A stretch of DNA of 64,000 nucleotides. It comes from Athripsodes cinereus. Its lineage: Eukaryota; Arthropoda; Insecta; Trichoptera; Leptoceridae. The position numbers were made by a program, and so were the translations under genes. This document shows positions 33,482 through 43,624 of the stretch, in pieces (position 1 is the first letter of the stretch; each line of letters opens with the position of its first letter). The notes beneath the pieces are model-generated. The model was not told where the DNA came from. It searched no databases and was given only the letters and a program-made list of their open reading frames with translations. Location: assembly GCA_947579605.1 (NCBI GenBank), contig OX388318.1, positions 9,982,001 through 10,046,000 of the forward strand, given 5' to 3'.

Positions 33482-33661
33482 TTTGTTCGTATGTATAGAT
33501 AATAACGGCACTAAGAAAAATACTTGTATGATCATTATAATTATGTTGGAAGTTCGCATTTGTGCATATTCCGTGCTGGTATTGATTAAGATATAAATAA
33601 AAGTACATCGATAATTAAATTATTATGTTTTTTTAATTTTTTTTACATACATTCACGGCCA

Positions 33662-33874
33662 GCAGGGCTACTCTTGACAAAACTAAACACGATCTTAATC
33701 TAGTCTTGATCTTGATCGTACGACGCACGAAGTGACTATTGGCCAAAAATACACGCAGACACATCGCGCGTTAGCGGTGGCGCGGTGTTTTTGACCATAG
33801 TCCCTTCGTGCGTCGTATGATTAAGATCAAGACTAGATTAAGATCGTGTTTAGTTTTGTCGAGAGTAGCCCTGC
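33662..33874. mobile_element. Foldback element, family F, copy 1
   Basis: Termini GCAGGGCTACTCT and AGAGTAGCCCTGC bound ~95-bp arms containing AAACACGATCTTAATCTAGT and CGACGCACGAAGTGACTAT, with a GC-rich spacer (about 33758-33790: CACATCGCGCGTTAGCGGTG). A second copy lies at 37098-37745. Confidence 0.8.
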
Positions 33875-34212
33875 AGAGCCTTTTACATGTTAAACCCTTG
33901 TTTACTTACAATACATGTATACAAAGGTACGATCACTTTAAAAAAAAGAGACAAACAATTAGATTAACAGAAAACGAGAGTTTAACAAACAGTATAACAT
34001 TATCAGGTTAAATAGCTTCAAGACTTACAATTGCTTCCACGAGATATTAAATATTTGGAATTCGGTGATCTGTTGCACGTAACCACAAAACTTAAAACAA
34101 CATATTAATTTACTGTAATTAAAAAATATAATAAATTGTCTTGCTATGTTTGTTCTCTGCAGAAAAATAACAAAATTGAGTAGAAATGTGGAATAATTCA
34201 TTAAGTAGGTAC

Positions 34213-34470
34213 ACTGAGAAAAATACTAACGAAATTTAACAACGAATCATTGGTACGTACTATCAGATTAGGACCAGAGATCGTACAAACGATTCATTAG
34301 TACGAATCTATAATATTAACTCTTCGCAAACAAGTTGTTGGTAAATTTACCAATGATTTGTTTGCGAAGAGTTAATACTATAGATTTATACCAATGAATC
34401 GTTTGTACGATCTCTGGTCCTAATCTGATAGTACTGTACCAATGATTCGTTTTGAGTATTTTTCTCAGTG
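34213..34470. mobile_element. Foldback MITE with TIR ACTGAGAAAAATACT
   Basis: Nearly the whole 258 bp is palindromic, with the centre around GTTGGTAAATTTACCAATG. Flanked by TAGGTAC at 34206-34212 and 34471-34477, a possible 7-bp target duplication, though the exact end (ACTGAG or ACACTGAG) is ambiguous. Confidence 0.8.
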
Positions 34471-34479
34471 TAGGTACCT

Positions 34480-35050
34480 ATTTTTACATTTTTGTCGAGA
34501 TAGACAGATTTCTGTAACACTAAAACCTAATAATGTAATTACCACTTAGATATATACCTACTCACTACTTTTACAAACATACGAACCCCCATATCCGTGA
34601 ATATACGATTACTTCTCTTATTCATTATTTGCCATGCAAAGATAGTAGAAAAGAGAGGCCATAGAAGGTAATAGTTATACTTAATTCTCATACAAATATT
34701 TTATTTCGTTTACATGTACACACAAAATACACATATTATTATCATTATTATTTTTGAAATGACACCATATTCCACTGCGTCCATTACAGTTTTCGACCAA
34801 TGCAATCCTAGAGAAATATTTACTCATTTATAGCTACAATGAACATTTATCAGCATAGCAACTAGAAAGCATTTTCGCCGAGACATATGTATGCTTGAAG
34901 GAATGTTTATATCTATGATCATGTTTACAAGAAATACATATAATTAAACAACAATCAATTAAACTTGTCTCAGGATATAAAATTTATTTTTTTTGTATTT
35001 TTTATGCATTAACGTAAATTAGTAGTGTTTATATGTATTAAATTAACATA
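34480..35050. other. No gene recognised (34480-35050)
   Basis: AT-rich, nothing supported. Confidence 0.45.
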
Positions 35051-35055
35051 AAGTT

Positions 35056-35275
35056 AAATATTTTTTAAACATTGTATAATAATTTACAATTTAAACATAT
35101 TTACCAAGGCTTTTGCGTGCCATTATTAGGAGGATCCCTCCTGATAATGACACTTTGGCGAAATCGTTTGAGGTAAATAAATTTAATTTGGAAATTATAG
35201 TGTTTAAAAAAATATTAAATCATATGTTTATTTTGAATTTCCAAAGTGTTAACACAAAAACATTGGATTTATTGG
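35056..35275. mobile_element. Foldback element, family B, copy 3
   Basis: Arms at about 35056-35136 and 35137-35215; tail GAATTTCCAAAGTGTTAACA at about 35238-35257. The right arm keeps CCTC (35137-35140), CTGATAA, a shortened stem II, GAAATCGTT and GAGG (35170-35173), a decayed version of the hammerhead-like motif of copy 1. Confidence 0.75.
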
Positions 35276-35365
35276 ATTTAATTTAGTTGAGTTGTTGAGA
35301 TAGTGACTTATATAAAATAATATAGAAGAATGAAATAGTATATCATAGATAACGAGATACACTTT

Positions 35366-35578
35366 GAATGTTTTTTTAAGTATTCTACAATGCACATCCG
35401 TTACTTGATTATTTAAATCGCGATCGATTTCGGTAAACCTATATCATTGACTAGCGATATAATACTGACTATCGATCGATCGCGATTTAAATAATCAAGT
35501 AACGGATGCGCATTGTAGAATACTTAAAAAAAAACATTCAAAATGTCTCGTAACTGTTACATAGTTAATCCTTCTAAA
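35366..35578. mobile_element. Foldback element, family E, 17-bp target duplication
   Basis: Perfect 17-bp repeats ATAACGAGATACACTTT lie at 35349-35365 and 35579-35595. The arms contain AAGTATTCTACAATGCACATCC and GTTACTTGATTATTTAAATC, and meet around ATCGCGATCGAT. A one-sided right tail follows at about 35551-35578. Part of the left duplication also pairs with the right arm. Confidence 0.85.
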
Positions 35579-35595
35579 ATAACGAGATACACTTT

Positions 35596-36048
35596 TCTAA
35601 ATAACTTGAAATCTATCTCCACGCACTTTTAAAATAAAGGGTTTTGAGTTTCTAAACATAAAGAATATGATGTTTTTATTTAGAGTGGGAATAAGTGTTT
35701 ATCACGAAAATGCTTTTGGGTTTGTGAGCTAGTGAGTACCTAATAATAGTAATAATAATAATAACATTGTATGATAATAAAAATGATTTACACATTGCTT
35801 CAATTAAGGAGACTTTCACGTTACAATAAGGACCCTTTTCTATCCAAAAGATCCCGATAACGAAGTATTAAATTATCTACAAACATTTATATGTTGTTGC
35901 CTCATAAACCATAATAGTATGTACGAAACTAGCTCATATACACTCAGTAGTGTTAAGAAAAATATATAAATTTCCAGAAAATTGAGTCACGAAAATTCTG
36001 GGTGACTTGGGGGCTTGAAAAACCTGGAAAATAGGATACACCTAGAAG
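35596..36048. other. No gene recognised (35596-36048)
   Basis: AT-rich, with an AATAATAATAATAATAA run at about 35744-35762. Nothing else supported. Confidence 0.45.
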
Positions 36049-36056
36049 GTCTATAA

Positions 36057-36489
36057 CATGGGTGGCCAACCTTTTCAGTAGCCGGGCCAAATTTTAGAAA
36101 TGAGATTTCCTACCGGGCCACAACAATATAATTTAATATAATATCCATAGGTATATGAAACATATAATGATTTAACTTCACCTAAAAAATTCTATAGGAA
36201 TATGAAATGTTTTGCAAACTCTACGGTTTTCTTTAAGAATATTTTCTACAAATACCTTTCTTCAAAAAAGTGACGGGTACCTACTTGTACCGACTATTCT
36301 AACATGCACTATGGAGGATATTTTTGACGCATCTCCACCTGCTATGCGTTTTGCACAGTACTAGAGATCAGCTGTTTGATTGGGTTTTTTCTGGGTTTCA
36401 ACACGATAAATAAATAAATAATAAAAAGTGTACATGTGCTTCGCGGGCCACAAGCAGGCACCCCGCGGGCCGCGGGTTGGCCACCCTTG
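36057..36489. mobile_element. hAT-type MITE (CATGGGTGGCCAACC termini)
   Basis: Left end CATGGGTGGCCAACC; right end, complemented, CAAGGGTGGCCAACC. 8-bp duplication GTCTATAA (36049-36056) / GTCTGTAA (36490-36497), one mismatch. Subterminal GCCGGGCCA and CGCGGGCCAC motifs. The interior shares the GTACCGACTATT region with the hAT at 9937. No ORF. Confidence 0.8.
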
Positions 36490-36585
36490 GTCTGTAACAT
36501 CTAGAAGACTCCAAAGATCTTTGTATAATTTTATTTGATAAATTTATTGAACAGTAGGGTTACTTAAATACATACATACATACCA

Positions 36586-37095
36586 TCACGCCGCTTCCCT
36601 CGCGGTGGTGGCAGAAAGGATCGAGCGCCACTTCCTTCTATCCTTGCATACATCTTTCGCTTCCGTCACTGTCATACAATTCCTCATGCATGCTCTCCTG
36701 TTCAACGTGCTCAACACGTGACCGTCCTGTAGGATTTGATTTAAATGATCTTGCCATTTAATCCTCGGACGTCCACGTCTCCGAGCACCATTCCTCTCAG
36801 CCAAATATATCTTCTTAGTCATTCTGTCCTCATTCATTCTTTCCACGTGCCCAAACCATCTTAACTTATTTACATTCATCCTTGTTATTACACCAACTTT
36901 CATTCCACATTCCTTTCGTATATCACTGTTACGCACACGATCTCTCAGACTTTTACCACACATCCTTCTCAACGATCTCATTTCCACTGCATTTATGCCA
37001 CTTTCATCCTTCTTTAACCATGTCCACGTCTCACTTGCATACATAAGTGTTGGCACTAAGATAGCAGAGTGCACCAACCTTTTAGCTGTGGTGGA
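36586..37095 (-). pseudogene. RTE LINE, second subfamily, 5'-truncated
   Basis: 163-codon C-terminal part on the minus strand: LVPTLMYASETWTWLKKDES, KLRWFGHVERMNEDRMTKKI, RRRGRPRIKWQDHLNQIL, RACMRNCMTVTEAKDVCK. Clearly homologous to the last ~160 residues of the 1014-aa protein but diverged, with its own 3' end (GCGGCGTGATGGTATGTATG, a TATG-type tail). Endonuclease and catalytic RT are missing, so it is dead. A closer relative of this subfamily lies at 51700-52175. Confidence 0.88.
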
Positions 37096-37097
37096 TA

Positions 37098-37745
37098 CTT
37101 AAATACGATCTCAATCTTAATCATATTATGACGCACGAAGTGACTATTAGTCAAAAGTAGGCACTATATGAGATGGTAGGCCCCACTGTTCTCAAATGTG
37201 AGATTTCATAGAAAAAGTAATATTCACGAAATTGTTGCCATATGTAGAATTATTTTTTGGTCACAACGTTAAATAACTTTAGGGCACCAAGTTTTTCGGC
37301 CCCGGCAAAGTTTACATTCGAGTTAGATTTTATTTTTGCTGGTATTATTTTATTTTTGCCGGCAAAAATAAAATAAAACCAGCAAAAAATAAAAATTACT
37401 TCGAATACAAATTTTCCAAAGTTTATATTTGAATTAGATTTCATTTTGCAGGTTTTATTTTATTTTTGCAAATAAAAAAAGAAAAAAAATATTTCGCCAA
37501 TAAATTCAAATACCTAATATTATTTTAGCAACAATTTTCCTCCATAGAAAACTATATTTGACAGATATCTGACATTGGGGCCTACCATCTCAATGAGTTC
37601 CCAAAAGTACGTGCATACCAATCTCGCAGTAGCGGTAGCGCGGTATTTTTGACCATAGTTCCTTCGCGCGTCGTATGATTAAGATCAAGATTAGATTTAG
37701 ATCGTATTTAAATTGTGTCAAGAGTAACTCTGCTGGTTGAAGTGG
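37098..37745. mobile_element. Foldback element, family F, copy 2, interrupted
   Basis: The left arm 37098-37160 (AAATACGATCTCAATC..., GACGCACGAAGTGACTAT) and right arm 37610-37735 (ATGATTAAGATCAAGATTAG, GTCAAGAGTAACTCTGC) correspond to 33662-33874. The spacer is split by the TIR element at 37169-37592. The left terminus is lost next to the RTE fragment. Confidence 0.75.
37169..37592. mobile_element. DNA transposon/MITE with 17-bp perfect TIRs
   Basis: TIR TGAGATGGTAGGCCCCA at both ends. The target duplication is not clear. The interior has a GCTGGT...TTTTTGCC / GGCAAAAA...ACCAGC palindrome at about 37338-37390 and no ORF. Nested inside foldback F. Confidence 0.75.
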
Positions 37746-37815
37746 ACTGGACATGTGGGCAAAATCAAAAGGGGTATCGGATGGAAGAAAGAAGTCTGGT
37801 GGACCAAGGATGAGA
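37735..37815 (+). pseudogene. Possible LINE C-terminal scrap
   Basis: Plus reading LKWTGHVGKIKRGIGWKKEV resembles the 'W-x-G-H-V-x-R' block near the C-terminus of non-LTR reverse transcriptases. Very short; low confidence. Confidence 0.3.
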
Positions 37816-37889
37816 TGGAAGGATGAAAATTGAGGTTTAATTTCTATGTGAGATGTACAGCCATCGATGAAGAAAAAATATGAAATTAA

Positions 37890-38068
37890 GAGTTCGTCGG
37901 TAGCCTGGAGGTAGTCTCGGCCTTCAGAACAAGAGGTCCGTGGTTCGATCCCAGGTGCCGGCAAACTCCCCTTTCACGGCACAAGCTTTTAGATTAGTGT
38001 GAAAGGTGTATAAGGTTGTATTTGGGTTTATAACAAAACCCAGATATATCTTTAAAAAAAAAAAAAAA
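37890..38068 (+). mobile_element. SINE-A (tRNA-headed), complete copy with poly-A
   Basis: Head GAGTTCGTCGGTAGCCTGGA with an A-box-like GGTAGCCTGGAGG; B box GGTTCGATCCC at about 37943-37953; body CCCCTTTCACGGCACAAGCT; end AACCCAGATATATC and poly-A. An imperfect 15-bp duplication, ATCGATGAAGAAAAA (37863-37877) and ATCCACGAAGAAAAA (38069-38083), supports LINE-driven insertion, though about 12 bp lie between the left repeat and the recognised SINE head. Confidence 0.85.
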
Positions 38069-38174
38069 TATCCACGAAGAAAAAGATTGGTTTCGAGCAC
38101 CTACACATATGTGGCTCAAAAAAAATTATATTAAAAGTTTGTATGTTTTTCCTGTGAAAAACTAAAAGATTTTT

Positions 38175-38394
38175 CATTTTATTAAATAAAATATAAAAAT
38201 ATATTATTGAGCACAGTTTAATTTCCACTTTGTTAGGTTAGATACCGAACGTTTTCAACAAGTATAGGCGAAAACTTAACGGTATCTTACTTAACAAAGT
38301 GGAGATTAAACAGTGTTCAATAATATATTTTTATATTTTATTTAATTAAATTAAAAATGGATTCCCACAGTGTTAACACAAAAACTCTTGAAAT
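38175..38394. mobile_element. Foldback element, family B, copy 4
   Basis: 14-bp flanks ACTAAAAGATTTTT (38161-38174) and ATTAAAAGATTTTT (38395-38408). Arms include AATATATTATTGA and TTTCCACTTTGTTAGG. Tail GGATTCCCACAGTGTTAACA as in the other copies. The core retains GATACC/GGTATC outer pairing and GAAAACGTTC (minus strand), but no CTGANGA. Confidence 0.78.
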
Positions 38395-38408
38395 ATTAAA
38401 AGATTTTT

Positions 38409-39070
38409 ATATATTTAGATACAACGCACTATCCTAAGTGGTATATGTATTAAAATATTACTATTTAGGACATAAAATATGTATATCAAGACCCGACCGA
38501 TAATATTATATATAATACCTCATATAAAGGTGCCTCGGATGTATTTGGCCACTATCCAGAATGCCCTGTGTAAAATTTATTGTTTATAATTATATAAAAT
38601 AGAAATAACACCTCTATTATATTCGGGAAGTATATAGAAATAAGAATAATTAAGGGAGAACTAGGAATGTGTTAGTAAGTAGAATCTTTTGATTGTAAAT
38701 AGTATGATATAAAATTTGAAATACCTATACTTTATTATTAAACGTCCATAGAATGCAAAACAATATTAAAGGTAACTATTTGAGTGTATTACATAGTAAC
38801 GTATTGTATGGTGTATAACTGCAAATTATGTTTTAAGTGTATTATCATAGTTCTTTAAAGATATTATTATTTTAAATTAAATGAGTATTAAACCATAGAA
38901 TAGCTGTAGATTGTATATAAGCATATAGGATTTTGATAAATATTTTATAAAGGAAGAGTGCAAAATCTTTTCTTTTACATAGGCATCATAACTTTATTGT
39001 TTGTGTAGTTTGTAAAGTAATTATGTACATTGAATGTAAAATGCATGGAGTAAATTATAAATACTACTAC
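38409..39070. other. No gene recognised (38409-39070)
   Basis: AT-rich, nothing supported. Confidence 0.45.
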
Positions 39071-39071
39071 T

Positions 39072-39116
39072 ACTATACCATCACAGCATATCCCACAAGT
39101 GGGGTAGCCAGCAGAC
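39072..39116 (-). mobile_element. RTE-derived short element, 3' end only
   Basis: ACTACTACTATACCATCACA, then GCATATCCCACAAGTGGGG and TAGCCAGCAGA: complement of the last ~45 bp of the 40674-40821 copy, including the TAG tail. Confidence 0.75.
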
Positions 39117-39228
39117 CTATTATTAATACCTTTTCTTTGTAAATACCTAATTATAAATACCTATTCTTTGGTAAAATGAAAATTTATGCATTATAATAAT
39201 TTTTAGTAAAATACATTTGCCGTTTATG

Positions 39229-39393
39229 TGCTGCGGCCGGAGTGGCGCGGAAGAATCGCTCTTGCCTTTGGTCCAGGTCCCAAGTTCGATTCCCGGCCAG
39301 GGCAAAAAGAAGAATGACCTTTTTCAAATTGTCCTGGGTCTGGGTGTTAAATGTATATAGCTATATGTTTAGTGCACTGTGCATAATTATGTG
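39229..39393 (+). mobile_element. SINE-B (tRNA-headed)
   Basis: Head GCGGCCGGAGTGGCGCGGAA, GAATCGCTCTTGCC; B box GTTCGATTCC (39284-39293); body GGTCTGGGTGTTAAATGTAT. The 3' end is split by the hAT at 39394. Related to the tandem copies at 62489-62950. Confidence 0.78.
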
Positions 39394-39938
39394 TAGTGTT
39401 GTGGAATTTTCAAGAAATAATTATTCGAGAAATTTACCGAGAAATTTCTCGGTAAATTTCTCGAAGTAGAGAATTTTCCGAGATTTTTTTTTATTTTTTA
39501 TTTAACAGTATAATAATAATAATAAACACTTTATTCAATCAGTCAATAACAAAGTACAAATGTTGAGACAATTTATCACCAATATAGCTAGAATTAATTA
39601 TGGAAACAAAAAAATGTTAGGTACCTACATAGAAAAAAGTGCTAACAACTGATAAAAAATCTCGATGGTTGACACCTCACATGCCCATATTTAAGTTTAA
39701 AAAAAATTGCAGGTACTTACATGGAAAAAAGTGTTAATAACCTCTGATTTGGGCCTTAATCAGCCCCACAAATTTTTGGATCAATCAGGTTGGCTGCAAA
39801 GTATACTGGGCGAAAGGTAATAATACCACTAAGAAGAATTATGGAGAGATATTTCTCTTCCATCAGAGGAGAAATTCTCGGAGAAATTTCTCGTTCTCGA
39901 GAAATTTCTCTGGAGAATTTTCTCTTCTCACATCACTA
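39394..39938. mobile_element. hAT-type MITE (TAGTG(A/T)TGTG termini)
   Basis: A perfect 8-bp duplication, ATTATGTG, lies at 39386-39393 and 39939-39946. Ends TAGTGTTGTGG and CACATCACTA. Subterminal GAGAAATTTCTCG palindromes occur repeatedly at both ends (about 39433-39465 and 39868-39915). The interior contains an inverted LINE-like tail beginning AATAATAAACACTTTATTC (about 39509-39780) with two GTACYTACATRGAAAAAAGTG repeats. No ORF. Confidence 0.8.
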
Positions 39939-40047
39939 ATTATGTGTATCATCGCGTTAGTACCTACCCATAATACATGATTCATATCTGAGTTTGGGAC
40001 TACCTCGATCTGTGTGAATTGTCTATGCACGTTATGTTCTTTAGAGT

Positions 40048-40137
40048 GACGTCTTTCGGAAAGACGAAGTAGAAAAACTATATGATTATTGATTTTATTA
40101 AGGAATTCTTCTACCTAAACATCGACGCAGTGAATGA
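40048..40137. repeat. Foldback family A remnant
   Basis: GACGTCTTTCGGAAAGACGA is a collapsed palindrome centre. The tail GGAATTCTTCTACCTAAACA, TCGACGCAGTGAAT matches family A. Heavily deleted. Confidence 0.6.
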
Positions 40138-40139
40138 AA

Positions 40140-40670
40140 ATGTAGAAATTTAAATTATGCGTATAATAAATATACTTTTGCTAAACATATAGAACATAAT
40201 AAAAAATAAATATAATTACACATAATGTAGGTATTCTTCGTTCATACTTAGATTTACTTATCCTAATTTCTATAGAAAGTAAAAACAAGAGAAGTTACAC
40301 AAGTGACACGAAACTAATAGATGTATAGAAAGACATATTCCATATTCTAATAATATTATACATAGTGAAGCAATGTCTTCCTCAGATTGTACGAGTATGT
40401 TGGTATAAAGTGACAGTATTGCTGTGAACACGAAACATCTTTGGGACGAAATGCATTACACTATATTATTATTGTACAGAGTGTAGTTTGTATCTATAGA
40501 GGGCGCATTGTGTATAATTAATTGAATCATTGCTTGGAGACACTGTCGGATCACTTAAATCCAGACACCTTGTCTCTAAAACAATCACAAACTTCTATAC
40601 AGGATGGATAGTGCAAATAAATAAATAAATATAATTTTGTGTACCTATAAGTATAAAAATTTTTACCTCT
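40140..40670. other. No gene recognised (40140-40670)
   Basis: AT-rich, nothing supported. Confidence 0.4.
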
Positions 40671-40673
40671 CAA

Positions 40674-40821
40674 ATTCGGCGATGAGGTTTGCCACCCATC
40701 CTGAATGTCTTAATTTTATATTGGCACGGAGAAGACAGCTTGCATGTTTTATATGCAGCTGGTCTGCTGGCTACCCCACTTGTGGGATATGCCGTGATGG
40801 TACAGTAGTAGTAGTAGTAGT
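40674..40821 (+). mobile_element. RTE-derived short element (SIDE/SINE-like), best copy
   Basis: The 5' block GATGAGGTTTGCCACCCATC matches GATGAGGCTTGCCACCCATC near the start of the RTE LINE (minus strand, about 20813-20794). The 3' block CCCCACTTGTGGGATATGCC, GTGATGGTA matches the LINE's CCCCACTTGGGACACGGCGT, GAGGGTA, followed by a (TAG)n tail. A ~85-bp middle (TCTTAATTTTATATTGGCAC...) has no obvious LINE match. It has no Pol III boxes, unlike the tRNA SINEs, so it looks like an internally deleted LINE derivative. Confidence 0.8.
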
Positions 40822-40824
40822 ATA

Positions 40825-41808
40825 AGATTTTATCAATTTCTACTAATTTATTGCTGATTTTTTATTTATTCTTATTCATTATTTAAGTTCATAATTCCCA
40901 ACAAAGTTACAAGTATTTAAACGAGGTATAGTATACGACAATATTTGTATTGTGGTGACTCGAATGGCGAGATTATAACTATACAAGAATTTCTTTCATT
41001 TAACCACATGCCAACATGTGAAGGTTACGATTTTTACCATAGAGAGTTACATATTGAGTATCTATAGATAAAAAGGTTCCCTTCGAATTCTTCATTTTGT
41101 CTGTAGATCCAGCATTTTTCATTTGATCACTCCATCACGATTTCTTGTAATTCTTTTACCTGAGAAATTTAGTTAAAGATGAAACGTTACACGAAAATTC
41201 AATAAATGTAAGAAAAGCTTGACAAGAAACAATTTTTCATCTCTGTAATAAATAAACAAGTATGTATTTATCAAATTAAAGATGCTTTGACATTTTATGA
41301 AAATCTACTTGTTATAAGATTGCGATTGTTTATGAAAATTAACGAATGAAAATTCTCTAAAATATATTTTTGAAATATCTATCACTCTCATAAGAACTAC
41401 TTATTTCATTATTATTAGTTAGAAGCAACAAATGGAAGGGTCTTCCAAATGGGTAGATTTATAACACAGAAGCTTAGCAAGTATGTATACCTACAATAAT
41501 ATAATAGTCAATATAGATGTGTACCTAAAAACTACATAAACTTTAGGCAGTATGTTCCCATTTTGAGAAATGAGTTGGCCAAATACGTATATTTGATACA
41601 ATATGGAGCTGATTATAGGACGGACCATTACGTAATCTAATAAGAGCATTTCCTCTACAATATATAATGCCTATTGCGTCGAATAAATCCCGAGAAATTA
41701 CGACTGAATATTTCATCGTAGCGAGATTGGGTCAATAAAATATAAATGAAGATTTTACCTTCATCCTGTAGGAACTGTGCAGAATAGTTTCCAACCTAAG
41801 AGAGAACT
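40825..41808. other. No gene recognised (40825-41808)
   Basis: AT-rich, nothing supported. Confidence 0.45.
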
Positions 41809-42095
41809 ATGAGAGATGATAAAGGGGTAGGAATTATCACGCACATGGAACATAAATATAAAATACATATTTATAAAAGAAATGAAAAATATGGTTTGTC
41901 TCAACTTATCTTGAAGTGCAAAATTTATGGTAGACGCGGTGTGGGAAGGCGGCAGATGTCCTGGCTAAGAAACATTAGAGAGTGGATCGGAAACCAGAGG
42001 GTTGAAGAGCTGTTCCGGCTAGCACAGAACAGAAAAGCCTACGCTAGGTTGATAGTCAACGTCGGGGGGACCTGACATGCCACTCTAAAAAGAAG
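41809..42095 (+). pseudogene. Non-LTR retrotransposon C-terminal fragment
   Basis: The plus reading has KYGLSQLILKCKIYGRRGVG, RRQMSWLRNIREWIG, VEELFRLAQNRKAY and VNVGGT before the stop at 42075. Homologous to the fragments at 5925, 16248 and 50125; the beginning is shuffled or decayed. No RT. Confidence 0.7.
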
Positions 42096-42099
42096 ATTT

Positions 42100-43280
42100 A
42101 TAAAAAAATAAAGAGTTATGTAATATTGAAACTATTGTCAAAAAATAACTAATACTCATATGCCAATAGTACTGTTCTTTAGTAAAGAAAAACTGTGACG
42201 GGTTACAAAATTACGAAACAGCGAAGATAGTTGAAATGTAGAATGAGTCATAAGATCTTTTTCATAATGAACCATTTCCAAACGAGTAAAAAGCAAGGGC
42301 TAGGAGTATCATGGCAAGGAGTAACTTGATTTGACAATATTTTGTTTTAACCGAACGCTTACGGGGAGGAAAAAGAAGAAATCTGAATGTAGTGTTTTGA
42401 CACGCAGCATTTATTTTTTCTTTTTCATTTTATAATAATAAAAACTTATATTGTATCCTGTATGGTCGACATGTTCATATTTTACATTTTAACAACTTAT
42501 AGTTACAGTTCCTTTGCCCTTGTGAGAATTCCCTACTGGCATCATGGTAACAGAGTCTAAGAGAAAGTATGTACCTGTGTAGAACCAAAACCTTACTTAT
42601 TTAGTTTGCATAATATGTGGAAGGATTAAAGGTAAGACCTATGGGAAACTCAATAACTACCACCTGTCTGAAATTTGTGGAGCAAAGTGATTCTAGTCTG
42701 ATCATGGGGCGTGACATTTCAACATGGATTATCATAATTATTAAAATCAAGTGCTTCTTAATGTGTATTTATTCCAAGTATAACTTTCTTTCAATTTTTG
42801 TTTTTTTTTTATGTTGATTATTGTCCTATATAAGAAAAAATCTAAAATATAACTTCTTTATTGACAGTTTCAACCTGATTTAATAATTAAATATGAATAT
42901 AATAAACATGTTTTTTTTTACTAGATTTTATTAAAAGTAGGTTAGTAAAAATGTACTTCCATGTTTGTTAGTCTAAGGGAACAAGAAATCTTGTCATGAC
43001 GTGATAATATTTCTTAAAAACAAACATATATGTTCGATACGTTTTGTTAAAAACAAACATATATGTGTTATATGTGTTGCCACACATTTTATATCATAAA
43101 CTTATCAGATTTTGATGTTTATTACGTTATTTGATCACAAAAAGTTTAATTATTCAACAAGTCATTGCAGCCCATCATACTTTAATTGCGTCGGTGCAAA
43201 CGTAATAGAATTACAATTTCAAAAGAGATTGATAATGAGTTGATGAATTGAAATGATCTGATAAGTCAATCAATCAATTT
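42100..43280. other. No gene recognised (42100-43280)
   Basis: AT-rich. A 17-bp direct duplication, AAAACAAACATATATGT, occurs at about 43016 and 43049. Nothing else. Confidence 0.45.
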
Positions 43281-43281
43281 T

Positions 43282-43470
43282 GAGTTCGTCGGTAGTCTGG
43301 AGGTAGAGTCTCGGCCTCGTGAACAGGGGGTCCGTGGTTCGATCCCAGGTGCCGGCAAACTCCCCTTTCACGACACAAGCTTTTAGCTTACTGTGAAAGG
43401 TGTATAAGGTTGTATTTGGGTTTATAACAAAACCCAGATATATCTTTTTTAAAAAAAAATAAAAAAAAAA
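43282..43470 (+). mobile_element. SINE-A (tRNA-headed), best copy
   Basis: Head GAGTTCGTCGGTAGTCTGGA; A-box-like GGTAGTCTGGAGG; B box GGTTCGATCCC (43336-43346); acceptor-like end TGCCGGCA pairs loosely with GTCGGTA. The body is ACGACACAAGCTTTTAGCTT, ending in AACCCAGATATATC and A-rich sequence. Transcription by RNA polymerase III from the internal boxes is inferred. Other copies: 37890, 23935 (-), 31985, 55095 (-). Confidence 0.85.
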
Positions 43471-43498
43471 TCAATAGTAGAAATAAACACTTGCTTCA

Positions 43499-43622
43499 AT
43501 TTACCTAATTGGGTAATAGATGTAATGAGATTGATAAATAATAAATTTACCTAATTGGGTAATAGATGTAATGAGATTGATAAATAATAAATTTACCTAA
43601 TTGGGTAATAGATGTAATGAGA
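43499..43622. repeat. 46-bp tandem repeat, ~2.7 copies
   Basis: TTTACCTAATTGGGTAATAG plus ATGTAATGAGA starts at 43500, 43546 and 43592 with exact 46-bp spacing; copies are essentially identical. Confidence 0.9.
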
Positions 43623-43624
43623 CA

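Noticed and set aside
38232..38297. Third full hammerhead in foldback B copy 4
   Set aside because: Only the outer pairing and GAAAACGTTC survive; no CTGANGA in register.
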